A DNA stretch of 37,854 nt, from the NCBI GenBank assembly GCA_002439605.1, contig DJOI01000024.1, positions 28,853 through 66,706 on the forward strand, written 5' to 3'. Under the pieces are notes generated by a model. It did no database searches. It saw only the letters and a list, made by a program, of their open reading frames with translations, and was not told the origin of the DNA. Within the stretch, counting starts at the first letter, position 1. Each line of letters starts with the position of its first letter. This DNA comes from Candidatus Segatella mututuai (GTDB lineage Bacteria; Bacteroidota; Bacteroidia; Bacteroidales; Bacteroidaceae). The translations under genes were made by a program, and so were the position numbers. Below, in pieces: positions 15,656 to 23,747 of the stretch.

Positions 15656-16903
15656 TTATTCATATCGCATCGATTTGGCTGGATGGATATGGGAGATGAG
15701 ATAGCTTGGCGCCACCAGCATGAAGACGCTGATGACCAGTGTTGCTACATTGAGTGCCAAGATATACAAGGCATTGAACTCTACAGGCACGGTACTCACA
15801 TAATAGGTTTGGGCATCCAATTTGACGATACCGAAAGTTTGCTGAAGAGCCAAGAGTCCTAAGGATAAGATGTTGCCAATAAGCATTCCTTTGCTAATGA
15901 TGAATACGGCAAACCACATGAAAGTGTGTCGGATGGTCTTGTTGCGTGCTCCCAACGCTTTCAGTATGCCGATCATGGATGTGCGCTCCAAGATGATGAT
16001 GAGCAAACCGCTGATCATGGTTACTCCTGCCACAATGAGCATCAAGACGAGAATGATCCACACATTGAGATCCATGAGGTCGAGCCATTGGAATATCTGT
16101 GGATTCAGTTCCTTGATGGTGGCGCAGCTGTAGGTTTCTCCATAGTGGTCTACCGTTCCTTTTATCTTGCTGATAACCCGACTTTCCACTTTTTCCAGGT
16201 TGTCGAAGTTATCCACCGTGAGTTCGGCGCCACTCGCCTGGTCGTGTTCCCATCCATTGAGCTTGACAGCTGTATAGAGGTCGGTAAAGACCATCATCTC
16301 ATCGTATTTCTTCAAGTTGGTCTGGTAGATGCCAGCTATGGTAAAGCGTCGTGTGCGTACCCCGTTGTTGTCAAAGAAATAGGCAAAGATACGTTGGCCT
16401 GACTCCAAGTGCAACTTGTCTGCCATCAACTTGGATACAAGAATCTTGTTGTGGCCCACGTTGTCGGAGAAATGGGGGATACTGCCCTCCACCATGTTGC
16501 TGTGGATGAAAGTGGAATCGAAGTCGGAACCTACTCCCTTGAAAACTACGCCAAGGAAATCGCTGTCGGTCTTGAGTATTCCCTCTTTCATGGCAAATCG
16601 TTGAACATGAGCCACATTGGAGATTTGCTTCAAGGCCTTAACCACGGAGTCGTTTATCACGATGGGGTATTGTTCCATCTGCTGCAGGGTGAGGAAGTCT
16701 GCCACCTGTATGTGGCTTCCGAAGCCAATGACCTTGTCTCGAATGGTATGTTTGAATCCCAAAACCACGCAGACGGAAATAATCATGACGGCAAGTCCGA
16801 TAGCTACTCCGGCGGTGGCAATATGTATAGCGGGGCGAGATACCTTTCGTTTGTCTCCCTGCTCGTTGTATAGTCTTTTGGCTATGAATAGTGGAAAATG
16901 CAT
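15656..16903 (-). CDS. LolC/E-like ABC transporter permease (MacB-PCD plus FtsX)
   Basis: A 415-residue inner-membrane protein. The first membrane helix is at about residues 27-48 (TAGVAIGLAVMIISVCVVLGF). A periplasmic MacB-type domain of about 220 residues follows, then three helices in an FtsX domain (about 270-415), with ERTSMIGILKALGA, the coupling segment to the ATPase. This layout is that of LolC/LolE, which extract lipoproteins from the inner membrane. No ATPase (LolD) gene is nearby. The ATG at 16903 starts one base after the stop codon of the aminotransferase gene, so the two are translationally coupled. A longer frame starting at 16963 would run through that gene's end and add 20 unlikely residues. 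Confidence 0.9.
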   Translation of the reverse strand: MHFPLFIAKRLYNEQGDKRKVSRPAIHIATAGVAIGLAVMIISVCVVLGFKHTIRDKVIGFGSHIQVADFLTLQQMEQYPIVINDSVVKALKQISNVAHVQRFAMKEGILKTDSDFLGVVFKGVGSDFDSTFIHSNMVEGSIPHFSDNVGHNKILVSKLMADKLHLESGQRIFAYFFDNNGVRTRRFTIAGIYQTNLKKYDEMMVFTDLYTAVKLNGWEHDQASGAELTVDNFDNLEKVESRVISKIKGTVDHYGETYSCATIKELNPQIFQWLDLMDLNVWIILVLMLIVAGVTMISGLLIIILERTSMIGILKALGARNKTIRHTFMWFAVFIISKGMLIGNILSLGLLALQQTFGIVKLDAQTYYVSTVPVEFNALYILALNVATLVISVFMLVAPSYLISHIHPAKSMRYE

Positions 16904-16904
16904 A

Positions 16905-18116
16905 TTATAGTCCTTCGTCCTCAATGCGTCCTGGATAAGCCTCCAAAGCCTTGGCAAGCACAAAGAGCGCGCGCTCCAGGTCGTCCTTTTTCAGTACGTA
17001 AGCCATACGCACCTGATTTTTGCCAGCACCAGGTGTGGTATAGAAGCCCGAGGCTGGAGCCATCATGATGGTCTCGCCCTCGTATTCGAACTCTTCGAGA
17101 CACCAACGACAGAACTTGTCAGAATCGTCGATAGGAAGTTTTGCCACGGTGTAGAAAGCTCCCATGGGTATGGGAGAGTATACGCCAGGTATACGGTTGA
17201 GTCCATCAATAAGGCATTTGCGGCGCTCTACATACTCATCGTATACATCGCGATAATACTCTTCGGGGGCATCGAGCGAAGCCTCTGCCACAATCTGTCC
17301 GATGAGAGGTGGCGATAGGCGAGCTTGGCAGAACTTCATCACGGCCTTGCGTATTTCAGCATTCTTGGTGATGAGTGCGCCCACACGGATGCCGCACTCG
17401 CTGTAACGCTTCGACACGGAGTCGATTAGCACGGTGTTCAGTTCGATGCCGTCCAGATGCATGGCGCTGATATAGGGGCTTCCGGTATAGATGTACTCAC
17501 GGTAAACCTCATCAGAGAAAAGGTAGAGGTCGTACTTCTTGACGAGGTCGCGAATCTGGTTCATCTCTCTACGGGTATATAGATATCCTGTAGGGTTGTT
17601 GGGGTTGCAAATAAGGATGGCGCGGGTACGCTCGTTGATGAGTTCCTCGAACTTCTCTACTTTTGGCAAAGAGAACCCTTCCTCTATCGTGGTAGCTATG
17701 GTGCGTATCTTGGCACCTGCCGAGATGGCGAATGCCATATAGTTGGCATAGGCTGGCTCTGGCACGATGATCTCGTCGCCAGGATTGAGGCAACTCATGA
17801 ATGAAAAGAGCACCGCCTCGGAGCCTCCTGCCGTGATGATGATGTCGTCGGCAGTAATGTTAATGTTGAACTTTTTATAATAACCAACGAGTTTCTCGCG
17901 ATAACTGAGATAACCCTGGCTTGGGGAATACTCTAAAATGGTGCGGTTGATATGCTTCAGCGCATCGAGACCACACTGGGGGGTAGGAAGGTCGGGCTGA
18001 CCAATGTTGAGGTGATACACCTTGACTCCTCGCTTTTTGGCGGCAGCGGCAAGAGGTGCCAACTTTCTGATGGGAGACTCTGGCATTTCAAGTCCACGTA
18101 CTGATATTTCAGGCAT
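16905..18116 (-). CDS. Class I PLP-dependent aminotransferase (aspartate aminotransferase-like)
   Basis: A 403-residue fold-type I aminotransferase. Visible motifs are LNIGQPDLPTP (substrate loop), ITAGGSEAVLF (phosphate binding), ICNPNNPTG (171-177), SDEVYREY (D202 binds the pyridine nitrogen, Y205), and DSVSKRYSECGIRVG with the Schiff-base K236. A C-terminal VRMAYV carries the arginine that binds the alpha-carboxylate. The motif set fits the aspartate/alanine/aromatic group, and the exact amino donor is uncertain. The gene heads a two-gene unit with the permease. A possible -7 box (TACCTTTG, 18186-18179) lies about 60 bases before the start. Confidence 0.92.
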   Translation of the reverse strand: MPEISVRGLEMPESPIRKLAPLAAAAKKRGVKVYHLNIGQPDLPTPQCGLDALKHINRTILEYSPSQGYLSYREKLVGYYKKFNINITADDIIITAGGSEAVLFSFMSCLNPGDEIIVPEPAYANYMAFAISAGAKIRTIATTIEEGFSLPKVEKFEELINERTRAILICNPNNPTGYLYTRREMNQIRDLVKKYDLYLFSDEVYREYIYTGSPYISAMHLDGIELNTVLIDSVSKRYSECGIRVGALITKNAEIRKAVMKFCQARLSPPLIGQIVAEASLDAPEEYYRDVYDEYVERRKCLIDGLNRIPGVYSPIPMGAFYTVAKLPIDDSDKFCRWCLEEFEYEGETIMMAPASGFYTTPGAGKNQVRMAYVLKKDDLERALFVLAKALEAYPGRIEDEGL

Positions 18117-18178
18117 CTTTGATACTTTCTATTTTAATAGTTTTGCAAATACAAATGCGTTTGTTTTGCTTTTGGCTG

Positions 18179-18209
18179 CAAAGGTAAGAATTTTCGGTGA
18201 TATTTGAAA
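18179..18209 (-). promoter_or_regulatory. Likely promoter of the aminotransferase gene
   Basis: The minus strand has TACCTTTG at 18186-18179 and, 19 bases upstream, TTTC instead of TTTG. The leader would be about 55 bases. Confidence 0.45.
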
Positions 18210-18257
18210 AGAGAAACGATAGATTTTTTATTTTTTATTAAAAACCACAGCTTTGTG

Positions 18258-18288
18258 TTGTTCTTATGCTTTCTTTTTTATAACTTTG
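18258..18288 (+). promoter_or_regulatory. Promoter of the DUF4494 gene
   Basis: TTG at 18258-18260, a 20-base gap and TAACTTTG at 18281-18288. The ATG at 18335 follows after a leader of about 40 bases. Confidence 0.7.
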
Positions 18289-18334
18289 CATCCCGAATTA
18301 AAAAATATTATTGACAAATAAAAAACAAATCGTT

Positions 18335-18832
18335 ATGAGATCAAGAATGAGTACATGGTTTGAGACCAAAGTAAGATACACCAAGACACAGGATGACGGC
18401 TCAGAGAAGCCAGTTACCGAAGCTTATGTGGTGGATGCCTTGAGTTTTACCGAGGCTGAGAGTCGTATTATCGACGAGATGGCTGTCTATGTGTCGGGTG
18501 AATTCAAGGTGTCGGGAATCAGCAAGGCTGTCTATAGCGAGGTGTTCTTCAGCGATATGGATGGCGACGACAAGTGGTACAAGGCAAAGTTGCAGTTTAT
18601 CACCATCGACGAGAAGACAGAGAAGGAGACGCGTTCTAATGCCAATTATCTGGTGCAGGCCAAGTCGCTTGCTCGTGCCCTGCGCTACATTGACGAGGTG
18701 ATGGGCAAGACCATGAACGATTATGATGTGGTGGCCTTGGCAGAGACCAAGGTGATGGATGTGTTTGAGCACACTGTGCCAGGCGACAAGAAAGAGGAGA
18801 AAAACGACAAGCCTGAGTACGAGGAGGCATAA
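18335..18832 (+). CDS. DUF4494 family protein
   Basis: A 165-residue cytosolic protein beginning MRSRMSTWFETKVRYTKTQ and continuing TEAYVVDALSFTEAE. This is the start typical of DUF4494, a family found in Bacteroidota with no known function. The middle has YSEVFFSDMDGDDKWYKAKLQF and the C-terminus is a charged tail rich in K and E. There is no signal peptide or membrane segment. ATG 18335 is chosen over a TTG at 18311 and an ATG at 18347 because the family begins MRSR. It is 65 bases ahead of yggS with no promoter between, so the two are probably co-transcribed. Confidence 0.85.
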   Translation: MRSRMSTWFETKVRYTKTQDDGSEKPVTEAYVVDALSFTEAESRIIDEMAVYVSGEFKVSGISKAVYSEVFFSDMDGDDKWYKAKLQFITIDEKTEKETRSNANYLVQAKSLARALRYIDEVMGKTMNDYDVVALAETKVMDVFEHTVPGDKKEEKNDKPEYEEA

Positions 18833-18840
18833 AAAGTTCG

Positions 18841-18852
18841 GGAGTTAACTCC
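18841..18852. repeat. Palindrome GGAGTTAACTCC between DUF4494 and yggS
   Basis: A perfect 12-bp palindrome just after the DUF4494 stop codon. The word GGAGTTAA recurs in the larger inverted repeat after yggS, and a related arm (AGTTAAGGAG) lies at 21994. Confidence 0.5.
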
Positions 18853-18897
18853 TTGAAGTCTCAATTTCTAATCTTCAGAACTTAAAAATATAATTAT

Positions 18898-19572
18898 ATG
18901 GTGTGTGATGTAGCAAAGAACTTGCATGAGGTGCTGGACCAGCTTCCTTCGGGTGTCCGTCTGGTAGCCATCAGCAAGTTTCATCCCAAGGAGTATTTGT
19001 TGGCAGCCTATGCAGAGGGACAACGAATTTTTGGAGAAAGTCATGAGCAGGAACTTGCCAAGAAGGTGGAGGAACTACCCAAGGACATCGTATGGCATTT
19101 CATCGGTCATCTGCAAACCAACAAGGTGAAGTACATAGTGCCTTACATCAGTATGATAGAGGCTGTGGACAGCCTGAAACTGCTGAAGGAAATCGAGAAG
19201 CAGGCTGCCAAGCACGGAAGGGTGGTGAAGGTGCTGTTGGAACTTCATATCGCAGAAGAAGAGACCAAGTACGGACTGACATTGGATGCTTGTCGGGCTT
19301 TGTTGGAAGAGGGGGAGTGGCGCTCTATGAAGCATGTGCAGATTTGCGGGTTGATGATGATGGCATCCAATACGGACGATGCCGAACGGATAGCTCGCGA
19401 GTTTGACACGGCGACATGCTTTTTTGACGAAGTGAAGGCCAAGTATTTTGCCACTAATGATGCTTTCTGTGAGCGTAGCTGGGGCATGAGCCATGACTAT
19501 CCGATAGCCATCAAGCACGGTGCCACTTTGGTTCGTGTAGGTACTGCAATATTTGGACCACGCATTTACTAA
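18898..19572 (+). CDS. yggS: YggS family PLP homeostasis protein
   Basis: A 224-residue single-domain fold-type III protein of the PLPBP family. These bind pyridoxal 5'-phosphate without known enzymatic activity and keep vitamin B6 and amino/keto acid pools balanced. The PLP lysine is K27 in VAISKFHP. Further family motifs are IFGESHEQEL, WHFIGHLQTNKVK, ICGLMMMAS, and the phosphate-binding SWGMSHDY with VRVGTAIFGPR near the end. All key residues are present and length is normal. The ATG at 18898 follows an AT-rich stretch without Shine-Dalgarno, as usual in this phylum. Confidence 0.95.
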   Translation: MVCDVAKNLHEVLDQLPSGVRLVAISKFHPKEYLLAAYAEGQRIFGESHEQELAKKVEELPKDIVWHFIGHLQTNKVKYIVPYISMIEAVDSLKLLKEIEKQAAKHGRVVKVLLELHIAEEETKYGLTLDACRALLEEGEWRSMKHVQICGLMMMASNTDDAERIAREFDTATCFFDEVKAKYFATNDAFCERSWGMSHDYPIAIKHGATLVRVGTAIFGPRIY

Positions 19573-19582
19573 AGCTTTTGAA

Positions 19583-19702
19583 GACGGAGTTGAAGGAAGG
19601 AGTTAAGACAACACCTTTTGCGAACATTTAATGTTAAGTAATGTTTATTGCTTCATGTTTAAGGCATAAGAGCATTTGTCTTAACTCCTTAACTCCTTAA
19701 AA
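19583..19702. repeat. 120-bp inverted-repeat element between yggS and the Kef antiporter gene
   Basis: AAGGAGTTAAGACAA (19597-19611) and TTGTCTTAACTCCTT (19676-19690) are perfectly complementary over 15 bp. A second GGAGTT copy lies outside the left arm (19586) and a second AACTCCTTAA outside the right arm (19691-19700). The 64-base centre has the small palindrome AACATTTAATGTT. It lies between convergent genes and may end both transcripts. Confidence 0.7.
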
Positions 19703-19710
19703 ATCTCTTT

Positions 19711-21972
19711 CTAATTTTTGCTCATAATCTTTTGTAGGGCGGCCTCTTCGCCTACGATCCAGATGATGTCGCCTTTTTGGAAAGTGTATGAAGGCGAAAT
19801 TTTGGTGAGACTCTCCAGACCTTCTTCCAGTCCGACAACCATACAGTCGTATTTGTCCCTGATGCCACTTTCAACCAATGTTTTGCCACAAAACTCGCTT
19901 TTTCCACTGATAACCAACTGTCTGAGTTTCATTTCTCTTTTCTCTATATCCAGGTCCTCGGGGACAAGTTCTGCCTGCAAGGCATTGTTGAACTTTTGTG
20001 TCTGTTCATCGTTGCCGATGATTTGCAGTTTGTCGCAAGGAAATATCATCGTGTTCCCATTCGGGATGTTGATTCTGTGCGAGCCGCGATAGATACTGCT
20101 CATATCTATGCCGAAGCGCTGACGCAGGTCCAGATCTCTCAGTGTGTGTCCGCACCAGGTGGAGTCTGCGGGTACCTCGAACTCACTGATGTGGATGTCT
20201 CGGTCGAGCAGATGCCCTTCATAGAGAGGTCGCTTGATGCCCTTTACCTGTGCCTCGATGTCGCGTGAGCGGAGATTGCGGATGAATAGGCGCTCCATCT
20301 TGATACTTCGTTTCTTCGTCCATCTGGAAATGATGATGAGAAAGACAGCCACAGTGCCTATGCAGATAATCAGCGCATTGGTGAAACGGCTCAAAAAGTT
20401 GCAGATATAGAAGATGAAGCCCAAGGCAATCATAAACCTCACCACGACGGTAGAGAGGAGCGGTATGCGGTTGATGCTGCTCTCCACCCACAGGCGTTTC
20501 CATTCGTTGCTATGGTTTTTCTTCATCACGATGGCGCGTAGAAAAGGCGCTATGAAGATAACGGTGAGCACACCCGTGACGGCATTGGCGTACCAGTGAA
20601 GTCGCCAGCCTGGCAGCAGGTTGCGCATGAGGGGTAGTACGAAAGTAAACATCAGGGCAATGACTGCCGCACTCAGGATGGAATAGGCTACGGTGTTGAT
20701 GGTCATCTGCTTGATGAGTGCCTTCCATTTGCTTTGCTGTGTGGTGGAAGGACGGTTGGTTGCCAGGTGGTTGAGGGCTGTAATTAGCTTGTTGGGCAGA
20801 TGCTTCTCCATCACTAAGTAGCTCGGTGTGGCAAGGCGTATCATATAAGGTGTAAGGAAAGTGGTGATAACGGAAACCGCCACGACCACGGGGTACAGGA
20901 ACTTGCCGATGACTCCCAGCGACAATCCCAGCGAGGCAATGATGAAAGAAAACTCACCAATTTGCGCCATGGAGAAGCCACACCTCATGGCCGACTTGAG
21001 GGATTCGCCACCCAGCATGAATCCAAAGGTGCCAAATACAGCCTGACCTATCAAGATGGTGAAGACCAACGCAATGATAGGCAGGGCATAATCGGCCAAT
21101 ATCTGCGGATCGACCAACATGCCGACAGATACGAAGAAGATGGCTCCAAATAGATTCTTGACAGGCTCTACCAGCTTGATGATTTTTTCTGCCTCGATGG
21201 TCTCGGCGAGGATGCTGCCCATGACGAAGGCTCCGAAGGCGCTGGAGAAACCTACCTTGGTGGACAGGACAGCCATGCCGCAGCAAAGCCCCAAGGACAC
21301 GATGAGGAGGGTCTCGTTGTTGACGAGCTTGCGCACGGAACGCAGGAATGGTGGGATGGCAAAGATGCCCACGATGAACCAAAGAATGAGGAAGAATGCG
21401 ATCTTTACGACTGACTCTAACATCTGCTCGCCATTGGGTGTGTTTCCGCCAGCTATGGCGGAAAGCATCACCATCAGGACAATGGCAAGGATGTCTTCCA
21501 GGATAAGAACGCTCATCACCATGCCGGCAAACTTCTGTTGCCGCAGGCCCATGTCGTCGAAAGCCTTGTAAATGATGGTGGTGGAGCTCATGGCGAGCAT
21601 TCCTCCGAGGAAGATGCAGTCCATCTTGTTCCAGCCGAACCCATGTCCTACGCTGATGCCCAGCATCATCATGCAGAACACGATGACGACGGTGGAAATG
21701 ATGGGAGATGCTCCCATCTTTACAATCTTTTTGAACGAAAAATCGAGTCCGAGTGAGAAAAGCGTGAAGATGACACCGATGTCTGCCCAGGTTTGGATGT
21801 CGCTGTCGTCGATGACCGACATGGTATAGGGCATGTGGGGCGACACTAAGAAACCAGCCACGATATAGCCTAAAACAAGTGGTTGTTTGAGTTTCTTGAA
21901 CAAGAGGGTGACAATGCCTGCCACCATCAGGATGAGGGCAAGGTCTTTTACGAGAAATGGGATTTCTGCCAT
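19711..21972 (-). CDS. Kef-type cation/proton antiporter with two TrkA-C domains
   Basis: A 753-residue inner-membrane CPA2 antiporter. The Na+/H+ exchanger domain (about 5-385) has the typical KKLKQPLVLGYIVAGF and many hydrophobic helices. It is followed by a second hydrophobic block (about 425-545) and a cytosolic tail with two RCK_C/TrkA-C domains (about 595-670 and 680-753; TMIFPCDKLQIIGN and FQKGDIIWIVGE). The NAD-binding RCK_N domain of E. coli KefB/KefC is absent. K+ or Na+ for H+ exchange is the family role; the ion is not readable. ATG 21972 (MAEIPFLVKD) is preferred because homologues start there. A start at 22008 would add 12 residues and lie inside an inverted repeat. It follows pepT by 100 bases. 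Confidence 0.9.
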   Translation of the reverse strand: MAEIPFLVKDLALILMVAGIVTLLFKKLKQPLVLGYIVAGFLVSPHMPYTMSVIDDSDIQTWADIGVIFTLFSLGLDFSFKKIVKMGASPIISTVVIVFCMMMLGISVGHGFGWNKMDCIFLGGMLAMSSTTIIYKAFDDMGLRQQKFAGMVMSVLILEDILAIVLMVMLSAIAGGNTPNGEQMLESVVKIAFFLILWFIVGIFAIPPFLRSVRKLVNNETLLIVSLGLCCGMAVLSTKVGFSSAFGAFVMGSILAETIEAEKIIKLVEPVKNLFGAIFFVSVGMLVDPQILADYALPIIALVFTILIGQAVFGTFGFMLGGESLKSAMRCGFSMAQIGEFSFIIASLGLSLGVIGKFLYPVVVAVSVITTFLTPYMIRLATPSYLVMEKHLPNKLITALNHLATNRPSTTQQSKWKALIKQMTINTVAYSILSAAVIALMFTFVLPLMRNLLPGWRLHWYANAVTGVLTVIFIAPFLRAIVMKKNHSNEWKRLWVESSINRIPLLSTVVVRFMIALGFIFYICNFLSRFTNALIICIGTVAVFLIIISRWTKKRSIKMERLFIRNLRSRDIEAQVKGIKRPLYEGHLLDRDIHISEFEVPADSTWCGHTLRDLDLRQRFGIDMSSIYRGSHRINIPNGNTMIFPCDKLQIIGNDEQTQKFNNALQAELVPEDLDIEKREMKLRQLVISGKSEFCGKTLVESGIRDKYDCMVVGLEEGLESLTKISPSYTFQKGDIIWIVGEEAALQKIMSKN

Positions 21973-21993
21973 GAAACTGTGGTCTTTTAAAAA

Positions 21994-22063
21994 AGTTAAG
22001 GAGCTCATGAGTCCTAAACCTGTGGTTGCATTTAGGTTGCAGACTTCATGAAACTCCTTAGCT
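21994..22063. repeat. Inverted repeat between pepT and the Kef antiporter gene
   Basis: AGTTAAGGAGCTCATGA (21994-22010) and TCATGAAACTCCTTAGCT (22046-22063) pair with one bulge and one or two mismatches around 35 bases. The arms share the AAGGAG word with the element at 19583-19702. It could attenuate pepT transcription before the antiporter gene. Confidence 0.55.
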
Positions 22064-22071
22064 TCTTGCGA

Positions 22072-23295
22072 TTAGTCGTTGTATTCGGCTGTTATTTCTG
22101 CTATTTTTACAATGGTCTGAACAGCTTTCTCCATGACCTGTACGCTGACAAACTCGTGCGGCCCATGAAAGTTGACACCGCCGGCGAAGATGTTTGGACA
22201 AGGTAGCCCCTTGAAACTGAGCTGTGCCCCGTCGGTTCCTCCTCGAATAGGTTCTACACGGGGCGGAACTCCGCTTTCCTGCATAGCTCGCAGCACGATG
22301 TCGATGACATGCATGTTGGGGTCTATCTTCTCTTTCATGTTGTAGTATTGGTCGCTGATTTCCGCTGTGCATGTTCCCTCGCCATATTTCTCATTGAGCT
22401 TCTTGGCGCAGTTGGCAATGAATTCCTTGCGGTCTTCGAACTTGTCGCGGTCGTGGTCGCGGATGATATAACTGAGCTTGGCTTCCTCGCAACGGCTCTC
22501 GATGCCTAATAGATGGTAAAAACCTTGATAACCCTCGGTGGCCTCTGGTGTCTCTGTCTCGGGTATCATGTTCTGGAACTCTACGGCCAACCTGCTGGCA
22601 TTGACCATTTTTCCTTTGGCATAGCCAGTATGCACGCTCACGCCTTTTATCTTTATCTTGGCACCAGCTGCATTGAAGTTCTCATACTCGAGGTCGCCCA
22701 AGTCGCCTCCGTCGATGGTGTATGCCCAGTCGCATGCAAACTTGTCCACATCGAAATAGTGCGCCCCCATTCCTATCTCCTCGTCGGGGTTGAAGCCTAC
22801 ACGAATGTCGCCATGCTTAATTTCGTTATGGTCGCGCAGATAGCACATGGCCTGCACGATTTCGGCTATGCCGGCCTTGTCGTCGGCTCCCAGCAGGGTG
22901 GTTCCGTCTGTTACGATGATGTCTTCTCCCTTGTGTGCTTTCAGCTCAGGGAACTTGCTTACGCTGGATACGATGCCAGGACTCAGTTCGATGTTTTTTC
23001 CGTCGTAGTTGTGGATGAGTCGTGCCTTGACATCCTTGCCGCTTGCGTCAGGACTGGTGTCCATGTGGGAAATGAATCCGATGGTGGGTGTTTTCTTTTT
23101 TGTATTGCCTTTCAGGGTGGCGTAGATGTAGCCCATGTCGTCCATCTCTACATCACTGAGGCCTTCGTCCTCCAACTCTTTTTTCAAGTACTTTGCGAAT
23201 TCTAACTGCTTCGCAGTGCTGGGCACACTGTCTGAGTCTTCGCTCGACTGTGTATCGAATTTTGTGTAATTAATAAATCTTTCTATCAGATCCAT
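22072..23295 (-). CDS. pepT: Peptidase T (tripeptide aminopeptidase)
   Basis: A 407-residue cytosolic M20B metallopeptidase that removes the N-terminal residue of tripeptides. Zinc ligands and catalytic residues are in place: ISHMDTSPD (H77, D79 catalytic), LGADDKAG (bridging Asp at 138-139), NPDEEIG (E172 as base, E173 as ligand), YTIDGG (Asp ligand) and FHGPHEF near the end. The dimerisation insert (about 205-325) includes KIKGVSVHTGYAKGKMVNA. Length equals that of characterised PepT. The ATG at 23295 is only 21 bases after the 3' end of tRNA-Arg on the same strand, so the mRNA is probably made as a tRNA-mRNA co-transcript. Confidence 0.96.
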   Translation of the reverse strand: MDLIERFINYTKFDTQSSEDSDSVPSTAKQLEFAKYLKKELEDEGLSDVEMDDMGYIYATLKGNTKKKTPTIGFISHMDTSPDASGKDVKARLIHNYDGKNIELSPGIVSSVSKFPELKAHKGEDIIVTDGTTLLGADDKAGIAEIVQAMCYLRDHNEIKHGDIRVGFNPDEEIGMGAHYFDVDKFACDWAYTIDGGDLGDLEYENFNAAGAKIKIKGVSVHTGYAKGKMVNASRLAVEFQNMIPETETPEATEGYQGFYHLLGIESRCEEAKLSYIIRDHDRDKFEDRKEFIANCAKKLNEKYGEGTCTAEISDQYYNMKEKIDPNMHVIDIVLRAMQESGVPPRVEPIRGGTDGAQLSFKGLPCPNIFAGGVNFHGPHEFVSVQVMEKAVQTIVKIAEITAEYND

Positions 23296-23316
23296 AATTC
23301 TTAATGATAAAAATAG

Positions 23317-23390
23317 TGACTCCGCTGGGATTCAAACCCAGGACCTTCAGAACCGGAATCTGACGCTCTATTCAGCTAAGCTACGGAGCC
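23317..23390 (-). tRNA. tRNA-Arg (anticodon CCG)
   Basis: The 74-base cloverleaf is complete. The acceptor stem is GGCTCCG with CGGAGTC (one G-T pair). The D arm is GCTTAGCTGAATAGAGC. The anticodon stem is TCAGA/TCTGA around loop TTCCGGT, giving anticodon CCG for codon CGG. The T arm is CTGGGTTTGAATCCCAG. The discriminator base is A, and CCA is not encoded. No integrase or attachment-site duplication is visible beside it. Confidence 0.95.
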
Positions 23391-23444
23391 TTTATATATA
23401 AAAAGGTATATAGAAAACGTGCTGTACGTTTGTATATGCGTCTG

Positions 23445-23476
23445 CAAAAATACAGATTTTATTTGAAATGACCAAA
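23445..23476 (-). promoter_or_regulatory. Promoter of tRNA-Arg (and probably pepT)
   Basis: On the minus strand TTTG (23476-23473), a 20-base gap and TATTTTTG (23452-23445), about 55 bases before the tRNA 5' end. Confidence 0.6.
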
Positions 23477-23688
23477 TTTTAAAGGTAAAAAGGTAGAGAA
23501 ATAAAGACGATGAAAGGTAAAAGATGGCTTGAAAACCGAAAAAGGCGGCTGACTAATGATTGGAAGGATGAAAAGTAGGGGCGAGAGATAAAAATAGAAA
23601 AAATAGCGAAAATGGCATGAGATGTATACAAAAAGAAAGTGAAATAGCTTTTAATGCTAACGAATTATAAAAATATTGATAAAGATAG

Positions 23689-23718
23689 TTGCAGTATGGT
23701 GATTATTTCGTATCTTTG
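23689..23718 (+). promoter_or_regulatory. Promoter of asnA
   Basis: TTG at 23689-23691, a 19-base gap and TATCTTTG at 23711-23718. The leader before the ATG at 23748 is about 22 bases. Confidence 0.7.
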
Positions 23719-23747
23719 CAACGACTTTAAAAAAAAATAAAGACAAA

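Larger units (their letters stand above)
23391..23747. other. Divergent intergenic region between tRNA-Arg and asnA
   Basis: It holds the tRNA promoter (minus, 23445-23476), a small AAACGT-GCTGT-ACGTTT hairpin (23415-23431), a tract of about 180 bases that is three-quarters purine on the plus strand (23461-23640), and the asnA promoter (23689-23718). No gene is seen. Confidence 0.65.

Noticed and set aside
23317..23747. tRNA-Arg as an integration site of a mobile element
   Set aside because: I see no integrase and no repeated 3' tRNA segment on either side; flanking genes are housekeeping.
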